The translations under genes were made by a program, and so were the position numbers. 20,029 bases of DNA from Candidatus Nanopelagicales bacterium (GTDB taxonomy: Bacteria > Actinomycetota > Actinomycetes > S36-B12), in NCBI GenBank assembly GCA_018402075.1, contig JAGYJP010000019.1, positions 1 to 20,029 on the forward strand. Direction: 5' to 3'. Of the stretch, positions 1 to 6,706 are shown one piece after another (the first letter of the stretch is position 1; each line of letters begins with the position of its first letter). Under the pieces are notes generated by a model. It worked only from the letters and a program-made list of their open reading frames with translations, did no database searches and had not been told where the DNA came from.

Positions 1-2
1 TT

Positions 3-680
3 GTTTCCTCAGACGCCACCATGACCATGACAGGTTTTTTTGGTGCACCCGCTGAACGGATTCAACCGTTCCTGACCACAAGTCTTTGGGAGGACTCACC
101 GTCCGCACGTGCGGTAAAAGAGAGAACGTCATTCATTTTGCCGGATCGGCGCACAATCGAACTAGATGATCCCGTGATTTCCACTGATCACCCCGACTTA
201 CGAGCCCTCATTGCCGTTCCCTTGCTTACCAGTTTCAGCGCAATAGGAACAGTTGAAGTGATTTTCACCGAGGATCTACGCAGCGTTTCCGAAACAACGG
301 AATTCCTCACGCTGTGCTGCCACGCCCTGACCTTGTATTCAACGCGCATGGTGGTGGGAAATGGCTTTGTTGTGGGAAACTCAGATGATCACCCAAAAGG
401 GAGTGGTCAATCAATAGCCCAACCACTCTCACCATTGCCAACAGTTAATGCCGAGAACACCAATGAGCCTCGTCAGTTGACTCAGCGCCAACTCAGCATC
501 CTGCATCTAATGTCTTTGAAGTTCACCAACCGAAGCATTGCCATGCGTTTGGGATTTAGTGAGTCCACTATTCGCCAGGAAGCCATGACAATTTATGCAT
601 ATCTCAATGTGCAAACACGAAAAGAAGCAGTTGAGCAAGCAATCCTTCGCGGACTCATCAGCGAACCAATTGATGATTAA
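3..680 (+). CDS. GAF-LuxR family transcriptional regulator (5' end cut by window)
   Basis: The reading frame is open to the left edge, so this is the C-terminal part of a longer protein; the ATG at 21 is not necessarily the true start. The first ~100 residues look like the second half of a GAF sensor domain (alternating strands around RALIAVPLL and GTVEVIF, then a long helix TEFLTLCCHALTLYS). A polar linker follows, then a LuxR/GerE helix-turn-helix in the last ~65 residues (LTQRQLSILHLMSL, then NRSIAMRLGFSESTIRQEAM and the recognition-helix region). Family knowledge: GAF-LuxR proteins are cytoplasmic ligand- or redox-responsive DNA-binding regulators. The ligand and targets cannot be told. 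It lies upstream of the secreted repeat protein in the same direction, so regulation of that gene is possible but unproven. Confidence 0.8.
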   Translation, partial: VSSDATMTMTGFFGAPAERIQPFLTTSLWEDSPSARAVKERTSFILPDRRTIELDDPVISTDHPDLRALIAVPLLTSFSAIGTVEVIFTEDLRSVSETTEFLTLCCHALTLYSTRMVVGNGFVVGNSDDHPKGSGQSIAQPLSPLPTVNAENTNEPRQLTQRQLSILHLMSLKFTNRSIAMRLGFSESTIRQEAMTIYAYLNVQTRKEAVEQAILRGLISEPIDD

Positions 681-833
681 TCCAATTTCACTTCAAAATA
701 ATTACTGACCGTTCATTTCATTCAATTGGCCATTTCCGGCTTGTCTGGTCAATACAAATCTCGACAGACTCATACATGACGCGCAGAACGCGTGTGTCAC
801 TTTTTCTATTGCACAAGAAAGGCAATGATTCGT
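681..833. other. Intergenic region between regulator and repeat protein
   Basis: A 153-bp AT-rich stretch. It holds a small inverted repeat, ACGCG-N5-CGCGT, at 779-793, just upstream of the repeat-protein start. I see no convincing -35/-10 pair and no strong hairpin with a T-run after the regulator. A GTG at 792 and an ATG at 825 are in frame with the downstream gene and are alternative starts. Confidence 0.4.
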
Positions 834-2606
834 ATGAGTCTTCAACGGGTGAATCTTCACCACAGTTCAGGGGGCGGCACCAGTCCATCCCCCGATAATG
901 GTTCCGGGGGGCGGAGATCATCCGTTCGCAAGTTCATGGCAATACTTTCAGCAATGGCGGTTGTTGTTGCTGGTTTAACGGTTGGTGTGGCAACGCCAGC
1001 ACAGGCTGCACCGGCAACTTCGCCTGCTGAGACCTTGCTTGTCACAAGTAACCAATTTGTTCTGACTTTGACTCCCGCAGCCGGCAAGACGTGGGCCATA
1101 GCTGCGGACGTGAAGACAAACACGACTTTCGATATCAATGAGACGGAGTTGAAAGCTGGCACATGGACAAGGACAAGCGACACAGTCATTACCATCTCAG
1201 TAGTCTCTGGGTTATCCGGAGCCACAACCGCAACTGTTGGGGACGCGGCTGAGGCGGGCGGCGATTTGAGTACATCAACAGTTGCCATCTCGCAGGCAAA
1301 GGTGGATGTAACTTCTGCTGCGTTCACGATGGGTGCTGCTGATAATGCTGCGACGATTACGTTGACCGGTGGTACGTTTAAGACTGGCACGATTGCTGCT
1401 GCTGATTTCACTTTCGGTGGCACTGATGCGGTAGCTTTGGCCGCAGGTACTTTTACTCGCACCAGCAATACGGTTGTGAGTATCACCGGGCTGAGCAACT
1501 TGTCGGGTGCGGACAACACCGTCCTGGTCTTGGCGACGACCATGGCCAATGGTGCCGCGTCTGTGGCTGGTGCTGGAGCAACAATCACTCCTCAAGCTAG
1601 TGCGACATTCACTCTTGTTGCTGGCGACAACTCAACAACGATTACCGGTAATGGAGTATTCGCAGACTCGATTACGTCTGCGGACTTCACGTTTACAGGT
1701 ACTGATTTAGCTGCTTTGACTGCGGGAACATTTACCAGGGGTAGCGCCATCACAGTGGTAATTCGACATGGTGGTGGACTTGTTGGTACGGATAACATCG
1801 TTACTGTGCTTCCTTCAGCTCAAGCCGCGCAATCGACAACTCCTACTGTTACTTCGACAACGGTGGATGTGACGTCTGCAGTTTTCACTATGATCGCAGG
1901 AGCAACTACGGACACTGTCACGTTGACTGGTGGCACGTTTAAGGCCGGTGACATTGTTGCTGCAGATTTCACTTTCGCTGGCACTGACGCGGTTGCTCTG
2001 GCAGCAGGTACCTTCACTCGCACGAGCGATACTGTCGTAACGATCACCGGGTTGAGTAACTTGTCAGGCACGAACAACACCGTCCTAGTCAAGGCAGCGA
2101 CCATGACCAACGGTGCTGCATCAGTAACCGGCGCATCTGGTGCCGCACCGGCACCTGCACCGGCACCAAGTGGCGGTGGCGGCAGCTCAACGCCGAGTAC
2201 TCCGGCAGTCACAACGCCGGCGATCACAACACCCGCTGCGCCGGTAACCCCGGCGGTACCGGCCCCTGTGGCTCAAACCCCCGCACAGATCGTGCAGGGC
2301 TTGACCCCCACTCAGGTGCAGGGACTCAGTGCAACCCAGTTGGCAGCATTACCGCCAGCAGCGTTTGCAGCGATGAGCCGAGCTCAGGTGAAAGCATTGA
2401 ATCCGGCTCAGGTGAGTGGATTCACTTCGGCACAGATTCGGGCCATTCCTGATGAATCACTGCGTGCGATGAAACCAGTTACGTTGAAGAAGTTCAGCGT
2501 GACTCAGATTCGTGCACTGACAAAAGCGCAGGCTTCAGAACTGCGTGCAAAGCAGATCAAGAAGCTTGGCCCGGTCAAGCGAAAGATCGTCAATAACAAG
2601 CGATAA
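834..2606 (+). CDS. Secreted repeat protein, beta-rich repeats plus C-terminal octapeptide repeats
   Basis: About 590 residues. The N-terminus is long and basic/polar, then a hydrophobic segment (MAILSAMAVVVAGLTVGVA) and an AQAA cleavage-like site, so export by the Sec pathway is likely. The mature part has four degenerate ~90-residue repeats rich in Thr, Ala, Val and Gly, with recurrent TLTGGTFK, AADFTF and AGTFTRTS motifs; the second and fourth are nearly identical. Next come an Ala/Pro run, a Gly/Ser patch and a Thr/Pro/Ala linker, then twelve consecutive 8-residue units and a basic tail. There is no LPXTG anchor. ATG 834 is chosen because an AAAGG lies 11 nt upstream; ATG 825 and GTG 792 are alternatives. 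Likely a cell-surface or cell-wall protein; the function is not recognisable. Confidence 0.8.
   Translation: MSLQRVNLHHSSGGGTSPSPDNGSGGRRSSVRKFMAILSAMAVVVAGLTVGVATPAQAAPATSPAETLLVTSNQFVLTLTPAAGKTWAIAADVKTNTTFDINETELKAGTWTRTSDTVITISVVSGLSGATTATVGDAAEAGGDLSTSTVAISQAKVDVTSAAFTMGAADNAATITLTGGTFKTGTIAAADFTFGGTDAVALAAGTFTRTSNTVVSITGLSNLSGADNTVLVLATTMANGAASVAGAGATITPQASATFTLVAGDNSTTITGNGVFADSITSADFTFTGTDLAALTAGTFTRGSAITVVIRHGGGLVGTDNIVTVLPSAQAAQSTTPTVTSTTVDVTSAVFTMIAGATTDTVTLTGGTFKAGDIVAADFTFAGTDAVALAAGTFTRTSDTVVTITGLSNLSGTNNTVLVKAATMTNGAASVTGASGAAPAPAPAPSGGGGSSTPSTPAVTTPAITTPAAPVTPAVPAPVAQTPAQIVQGLTPTQVQGLSATQLAALPPAAFAAMSRAQVKALNPAQVSGFTSAQIRAIPDESLRAMKPVTLKKFSVTQIRALTKAQASELRAKQIKKLGPVKRKIVNNKR
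1302..2143 (+). repeat. Internal duplication inside the secreted repeat protein
   Basis: Two long similar segments, 1302-1582 and 1863-2143, are offset by 561 bp (187 codons). Both begin with the codons for VDVTSA and end near NGAASV. A more diverged unit, about 1599-1830, lies between them, and another precedes them at about 1030-1300. The pattern suggests duplication of a two-repeat block followed by drift at synonymous sites. Confidence 0.7.
2301..2588 (+). repeat. Twelve tandem octapeptide repeats (24-bp units)
   Basis: Read in frame, the segment breaks into twelve units of exactly eight residues with no indels. Examples are LTPTQVQG, LSATQLAA, MSRAQVKA, LNPAQVSG, FTSAQIRA, FSVTQIRA and LRAKQIKK. 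The consensus is hydrophobic-x-x-x-Gln-(Ile/Val/Leu)-x-(Ala/Gly/Lys). Units become steadily more basic toward the C-terminus, ending in a Lys/Arg-rich tail. Similar (A)LTxxQ(I/V)A repeats occur in large surface proteins of other bacteria (from memory); their fold and role here are not known to me. Confidence 0.8.
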
Positions 2607-2622
2607 CCACGCAATCAGTACT

Positions 2623-2653
2623 GAGGCCCCGGAAGCCCCCCTTCCGGGGTCTC
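2623..2653 (+). terminator. Rho-independent terminator after repeat protein
   Basis: A 13-bp stem (GAGGCCCCGGAAG with CTTCCGGGGTCTC, one G-U pair) closes a five-C loop, 17 nt after the stop codon. The T-rich tract that follows is only moderate (TGCTTATTCATTTGC). It separates the repeat protein from the DtxR gene. Confidence 0.75.
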
Positions 2654-2695
2654 TGCTTATTCATTTGCTTATATGAAGGTATTGGGAAAGTCGGG

Positions 2696-2707
2696 TAGAT
2701 TGAACTC
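2696..2707 (+). promoter_or_regulatory. Leaderless promoter of DtxR gene (-10 TAGATT)
   Basis: TAGATT (2696-2701) is followed by six bases and then the GTG start at 2708. This places the expected transcription start on the start codon. There is no Shine-Dalgarno sequence, and no good -35 box at 16-18 bp. Confidence 0.55.
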
Positions 2708-3400
2708 GTGAGCGATCTGATCGATACCACCGAGATGTATCTGCGCACGATCTTTGAGCTCGAAGAAGAGGGCATTCCACCCATGCGCGCTCGCATTGCT
2801 GAGCGCCTGGGACAAAGTGGTCCCACGGTCTCGCAAACGGTTGCTCGCATGGAGCGCGATGGCCTGTTGAGTCTGGACAAGGAACGGCATCTCGAACTCA
2901 CGGTTGAGGGGCGTTACCAGGCAACCCGGGTGATGCGCAAGCATCGTCTTGCTGAATGCATGCTGGTCGAAATGTTGAAAATGCCGTGGGAGGAAGTTCA
3001 CGCGGAGGCCTGTCGCTGGGAACACGTGATGAGTGACTCTGTTGAACGTCGCCTGATGGAAATTCTCGATCACCCCACCGTTTCGCCATTTGGTAATCCG
3101 ATTCCAGGACTTGCCGAAATTGATGCTTCTATTCAAGGTGACGCACCTATTGCAGAGGATCTGGTCACCATCACGGAGATTGTTGGAGCTGACCCTGCCG
3201 GGGTCACTATTCGTCGGTTAGCGGAAACAATTCAACTTGATGAGGAAGTCATGGCGCGGTTGCGTCGGGTCGGTGCTCTGCCCGGAGCGCGGGTGAAGGC
3301 ATACAAGGTTGGGACAGGGGTGTTCATTGGTAGTGCTGGTGAGTACACCGAAGTACCCGAACACATTGCCGTGCATATTTTTGTTCATTCCGGGAGATAA
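2708..3400 (+). CDS. ideR: Iron-dependent repressor, DtxR/IdeR family
   Basis: A 230-residue metal-dependent transcriptional repressor. The N-terminal winged helix (MRARIAERLGQSGPTVSQTVARMERDGLL, about 26-54) is almost identical to DtxR. All expected ligands fall at the DtxR numbering: Met10, His79, Glu83, His98, Cys102, Glu105 and His106. The ExxQ pair that donates ligands from the third domain is present as Glu173/Gln176. The dimerisation region reads CRWEHVMSD and SPFGNPIPGL, and an SH3-like C-terminal domain follows. Cys102 favours iron over the manganese-type MntR. Known role: with Fe(II), binding of operators to repress iron uptake and control iron storage. I found no iron-box operator in this window, so its targets lie elsewhere. 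The GTG start is supported by the leaderless promoter. Confidence 0.93.
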   Translation: MSDLIDTTEMYLRTIFELEEEGIPPMRARIAERLGQSGPTVSQTVARMERDGLLSLDKERHLELTVEGRYQATRVMRKHRLAECMLVEMLKMPWEEVHAEACRWEHVMSDSVERRLMEILDHPTVSPFGNPIPGLAEIDASIQGDAPIAEDLVTITEIVGADPAGVTIRRLAETIQLDEEVMARLRRVGALPGARVKAYKVGTGVFIGSAGEYTEVPEHIAVHIFVHSGR

Positions 3401-4636
3401 TCACTGATAGTTCGGGCGCAGCGGCATGCCGGACTTACCGCGTGGACCCAACTTCACACCGAGCATTTGGTGCAACTGGATGGTGTTGAGATCAAAACCC
3501 ATGCGTGATGCCGCCATATAGAGGCGCCACACGCGGGCGGTGCCCAGACCCGCCTCAGCAACGGCTTCATCCCAGTGGTTTTCCAGGTTGTCGCACCAGT
3601 GTTTGAGGGTGAGGGCGTAATGCTCTCGAAGGTTTTCTTCATGCCGGATTTCAAACCCGGCATCGTTAAATGCGGACATGATCAAACCGGGGCCAGAAAG
3701 TTCACCGTCGGGGAACACATATCTATTAATGAAAGATGTTCGGTAGTGGGTGGGCTGAGCATCTTCGGGTCGGGTAATGGTGTGGTTGAGCATTCGACCC
3801 TCAGGCTTGAGTTTCTCGTAGAGGAAACTGAAATAGGAGGGGTAATTGGCGCGACCAATATGTTCGGTGAGGCCAATAGATGAAATGGCATCAAAACCTG
3901 TTTCTTCGACATCGCGATAGTCACTGAACCGAATCTCAGCCCGATCCGAAAGACCAGCATCTGCAATAGCTTTCTGGCCCCACTCGGCTTGCTGCTGAGA
4001 GAGGGTGACACCGATTGCCGTGACCCCGTAATTGCGCACCGCGTGCAGCACCATGCCACCCCAACCACAACCCACATCAAGGAGTGTCATGCCGGGAGCG
4101 AGCCCGAGCTTGCGCGCCACTAAATCGAACTTTGCTTCTTGCGCAGTTTCTAAGGATGCATCTGATGTGGGAAAGACCGCGCAGGTGTAAGCCATGGATG
4201 GACCCAAGACCCAGCGGTAAAAAGTATTGGACACGTCATAGTGGTGGTGGATGGCTTCGGCATCGCGCCTCTTGGAATGTCGACTACCGGAGAGTTTGCG
4301 CTCCTGTGGTGGGGGTGTGGGCCGCTTGAGTGCGGCGGGTGCGAATTTTTTGACAAGTGCCAACTTGTCCCGGGTGCTGATGTGCGATGTATCCATGGGG
4401 TAGAGCCGGGAAAGTGCGGTGTAGGCATCACCATGAATTTCCAGGTCCCCGTTTACGTAGGCCCGTGCCAGACCTAATTGGCTGGGTGCCCCGGCCAGGT
4501 ACTCCACTCCTCGGGGAGAGACCAATTCCATGACAATGTCATTGTCCTGTGGACCGAATGTGGAGCCGTCATATGCTTTGAAGGACACGTTGCGTTCGGG
4601 TCCAACGACCATTGCGAATGCATCAGCGATATTCAC
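3401..4636 (-). CDS. tmsB: SAM-dependent fatty-acyl phospholipid methyltransferase (CFA synthase family), TmsB/BfaB-like
   Basis: 411 residues of the mycolic acid cyclopropane synthase/CFA family (PF02353). The SAM-binding motif LDVGCGWGG is at about 186-194, with AYTCAVF (Cys152), the Glu259-His260 pair in TEHIG, the His285 HTI motif, and RYVFPDGEL (Tyr306), all in the family order. Family knowledge: such enzymes transfer a methyl from SAM to the double bond of a phospholipid acyl chain, giving cyclopropane or, in the TmsB/BfaB branch, a 10-methylene product. The partner oxidase gene directly upstream, with a 4-bp GTGA overlap (4633-4636), points to the 10-methyl route. The GTG start lies 10 nt after AAGGTGG. 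Its stop abuts the DtxR stop with no gap. The family is sure; the exact product is inferred. Confidence 0.85.
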   Translation of the reverse strand: MNIADAFAMVVGPERNVSFKAYDGSTFGPQDNDIVMELVSPRGVEYLAGAPSQLGLARAYVNGDLEIHGDAYTALSRLYPMDTSHISTRDKLALVKKFAPAALKRPTPPPQERKLSGSRHSKRRDAEAIHHHYDVSNTFYRWVLGPSMAYTCAVFPTSDASLETAQEAKFDLVARKLGLAPGMTLLDVGCGWGGMVLHAVRNYGVTAIGVTLSQQQAEWGQKAIADAGLSDRAEIRFSDYRDVEETGFDAISSIGLTEHIGRANYPSYFSFLYEKLKPEGRMLNHTITRPEDAQPTHYRTSFINRYVFPDGELSGPGLIMSAFNDAGFEIRHEENLREHYALTLKHWCDNLENHWDEAVAEAGLGTARVWRLYMAASRMGFDLNTIQLHQMLGVKLGPRGKSGMPLRPNYQ

Positions 4637-6045
4637 TGTTCTTCAACCACCTTTTCGTACAGACCCAGAAGTCGGGAATCGGGGTCGTATTTCATTTTCA
4701 TTTGTGCGTATTCATTGCCACCGTAGATGTCCCAGAATTCGTCGCGGGAATAGAACGCGGTCGAATACAGGGACTTGCGACCATCAAGATCGGTGACCAT
4801 TTTTTCGATCCGACGATTCTTGACACCGTCTTCCGGTTTTTCACCGTGAACCAAAGGCACCGTGGACCAAAAACCGACGTTGACATAGAGCTGTTTCGGG
4901 TCAAATTCGTATAGAGGCCAACGAGCATTTGGATCACGTTGTTTGAGCGGGCATAACCATATCGGTTCGATGCCTATTTCCGCGTGGAAAAAGTCAAGGA
5001 ATTCGGGGAGGCGCTCAGCGGGAATCTCAATGTCCTGCACAACGGACTCACGAGGTGGCCTTCTTCTAATCGCATCAAGTTTCTCGGCAAATTTGAACTT
5101 GCGGTTGGCGGCAATGAGCCTCCAGTAGACGTCGCTGCGCAACTTGCTTTTTGGCCAGAGGGCACGGACGGTGGGTAACTGCGCACCGAATGCGCGTGAG
5201 CACCAGAACCAGTCGGTGTCCCAACGCCAGAGATAGTCACCAATAGTCAGGTAATCGTTGGTGAGAGTCTGAATGGATCGGTAGTAGATCGCCATGCCGG
5301 TGTAATCGCTGGTGGTACGTCCAACGGGCAACTCACCGACCATGGTGCCAATCGTGAGATATTGCTCGGTTGGCGAAAACACGGTGCCATCTAGGAAATC
5401 AACGCGGGAACCTTGATACTCACCTTTCGCAACAATTTCTTGCATTGCCTTGGTTAATGCGGCGGCACTGGCGTAGCGAACATGCTGAAGGTGAACAAAC
5501 GGCTTGGTGGGTTCCAACTCAATGGTGAGTTTGAGTGCATATCCGAGTGAGCCATAAGAATTGGGAAATGAATAGAACAAATCCCGGTGTGGATCATCTG
5601 GTTTGTTAGTCACCGTAATGACGTCACCGGTGCCGGTGAGAATGTCCATGGACACCACTGATTCGTGGGGCGTGCCATTGCGAAAGCTGGCACTTTCAAT
5701 TCCAAGTCCCGTGACAGCGCCACCCAAAGTAATGGTGCGCAGTTGTGGAACACACATGGGCATGAGGCCATAAGGGAGGGTGGCTGCCACCAGGTCTTCA
5801 TAGGTGGTCATGCCACCAACTTCGGCGACTCGATTGATCGGGTCCACTTCGAAAACGCGAGCAAATTCACTCACATCGAGACCAGGAGTCTCGGTGTGCG
5901 AGCGCCCCCGAAACAGGTTGCTGGTCTTTTTGGCGAGCCTGACCGGTTGGCCGGGTTGGATGCTGGCAAGTTGCCGGCTGATCCGGTCCACGGCCACTTG
6001 ATAGTGGGACCGCCAGTCGGTACCAATTGCCACGGGGAAAGCCAC
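4633..6045 (-). CDS. tmsA: FAD-dependent oxidoreductase, TmsA/BfaA-like
   Basis: 470 residues of the FAD_binding_4 (PCMH-type) oxidase family. The FAD-binding half spans about 35-180 and carries VGGMTTYEDLVAATLPYG, PQLRTITLGGAVTG and GIESASFRNG. The C-terminal half is typical of the Rv3719-like/DHCR24-like group. In actinomycetes a protein of this type, paired with a CFA-family methyltransferase, reduces the 10-methylene intermediate to a 10-methyl (tuberculostearic-type) acyl chain using NADPH. Here the pair is translationally coupled. GTG 6045 is chosen over the longer TTG 6048 because a TAGATT -10 box sits exactly 6 nt upstream of it. There are no obvious membrane segments, so it is probably cytoplasmic or peripheral to the membrane. 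Alternative: another FAD-linked lipid or sterol-like oxidoreductase. Confidence 0.85.
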   Translation of the reverse strand: MAFPVAIGTDWRSHYQVAVDRISRQLASIQPGQPVRLAKKTSNLFRGRSHTETPGLDVSEFARVFEVDPINRVAEVGGMTTYEDLVAATLPYGLMPMCVPQLRTITLGGAVTGLGIESASFRNGTPHESVVSMDILTGTGDVITVTNKPDDPHRDLFYSFPNSYGSLGYALKLTIELEPTKPFVHLQHVRYASAAALTKAMQEIVAKGEYQGSRVDFLDGTVFSPTEQYLTIGTMVGELPVGRTTSDYTGMAIYYRSIQTLTNDYLTIGDYLWRWDTDWFWCSRAFGAQLPTVRALWPKSKLRSDVYWRLIAANRKFKFAEKLDAIRRRPPRESVVQDIEIPAERLPEFLDFFHAEIGIEPIWLCPLKQRDPNARWPLYEFDPKQLYVNVGFWSTVPLVHGEKPEDGVKNRRIEKMVTDLDGRKSLYSTAFYSRDEFWDIYGGNEYAQMKMKYDPDSRLLGLYEKVVEEQ

Positions 6046-6057
6046 CAACCAAATCTA
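6046..6057 (-). promoter_or_regulatory. Leaderless promoter of the tmsA-tmsB operon (-10 TAGATT)
   Basis: On the minus strand TAGATT (6057-6052) is followed by TGGTTG and then GTG at 6045. This is the same hexamer and spacing as the DtxR promoter. It fixes the likely start codon. No clear -35 box is seen. Confidence 0.55.
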
Positions 6058-6118
6058 GTGGATTGGGAGTGGCCGGGTGAGATCAACTCCGCATGTGTAC
6101 ATGGGGGACAATGTCGGA

Positions 6119-6706
6119 ATGCAGCCACGCACTTGGATTCCCTATGTAGCCGGGGCGGTCGCATTCATGCTCACCCTTGTCGTCGGTGGGGTGGTAGGCA
6201 CCAATTGGTGGGCGAGCAATATTGAAATGGATCGCCTCGTGATCGCCATCGAGGAGTCCGAATCTGCCATGGGGGAAGTTCTCGACCGGGTGGATATTGT
6301 CTTCGACAAAATCGATGGTGGTATCCCTGCCAATGGGCAGGACCTTGACGCCGAAACAATTGCGGCGGTGGCCGAGTTAGCCACGATCGCGGCAGATGGC
6401 GAAGCAGCTATTGCTGCTGCGGGTCGCGATATTGCGCGCCTCAATATTTTGCCGTGGCACACCGATATATTGACAGCGCGTGAGGCATACCTGCTTCACA
6501 ACTATGCGTGGCAGGCGTACATGCAGTCTGCTCAACAAGACCCTGTGGCTTTCACAGTGACACAGCCGTTGGTCAATCAGTCATTCATAGATGCAGAGGC
6601 ACCGCTCGAGCGCGCAATCCCAAGCCCACCACTATTTGATTTGCCTGAACGTGTGCGCATGATCTTTGATGAAGGAATGCCACAATCAAATGGAGATGTG
6701 ATTTAA
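6119..6706 (+). CDS. Membrane-anchored protein of unknown function
   Basis: About 195 residues and not a family I recognise. An N-terminal hydrophobic segment (WIPYVAGAVAFMLTLVVGGVVG, about 6-27) follows a short basic end, so the protein is probably an inner-membrane anchor with the rest outside. The exported part is acidic and helical with long amphipathic stretches (EESESAMGEVLDRVDIVFDKI; AETIAAVAELATIAADGEAA), which suggests a coiled or bundled domain. ATG 6119 is preferred: GACAAT lies exactly 6 nt upstream, resembling the leaderless -10 boxes of neighbouring genes, and this start gives a compact anchor. ATG 6101 and GTG 6077 are in frame too. It is divergent from the tms operon and its stop overlaps the MMPL stop in a shared TTAA. 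Confidence 0.7.
   Translation: MQPRTWIPYVAGAVAFMLTLVVGGVVGTNWWASNIEMDRLVIAIEESESAMGEVLDRVDIVFDKIDGGIPANGQDLDAETIAAVAELATIAADGEAAIAAAGRDIARLNILPWHTDILTAREAYLLHNYAWQAYMQSAQQDPVAFTVTQPLVNQSFIDAEAPLERAIPSPPLFDLPERVRMIFDEGMPQSNGDVI

Noticed and set aside
857..1588. Long open frame (243 codons) on the minus strand within the repeat protein
   Set aside because: It mirrors the Ala/Thr/Val-rich repeats of the plus-strand gene, has biased Val/Ala/Pro content, no start signal and no family features. It is a shadow of the repeats.
1820..2227. Second minus-strand frame in the repeat protein (135 codons)
   Set aside because: Same cause: it is the complement of the fourth beta repeat and the Pro/Ala linker, with similar sequence to the other shadow frame because the DNA repeats.
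3575..3883. Plus-strand frame of 102 codons opposite the methyltransferase
   Set aside because: It overlaps conserved motifs of the methyltransferase on the other strand and shows no independent signals.
5665..6225. Plus-strand frame of 186 codons opposite the FAD oxidoreductase
   Set aside because: It runs across the complement of the oxidoreductase, its promoter and the start of the next gene, with no recognisable domain.
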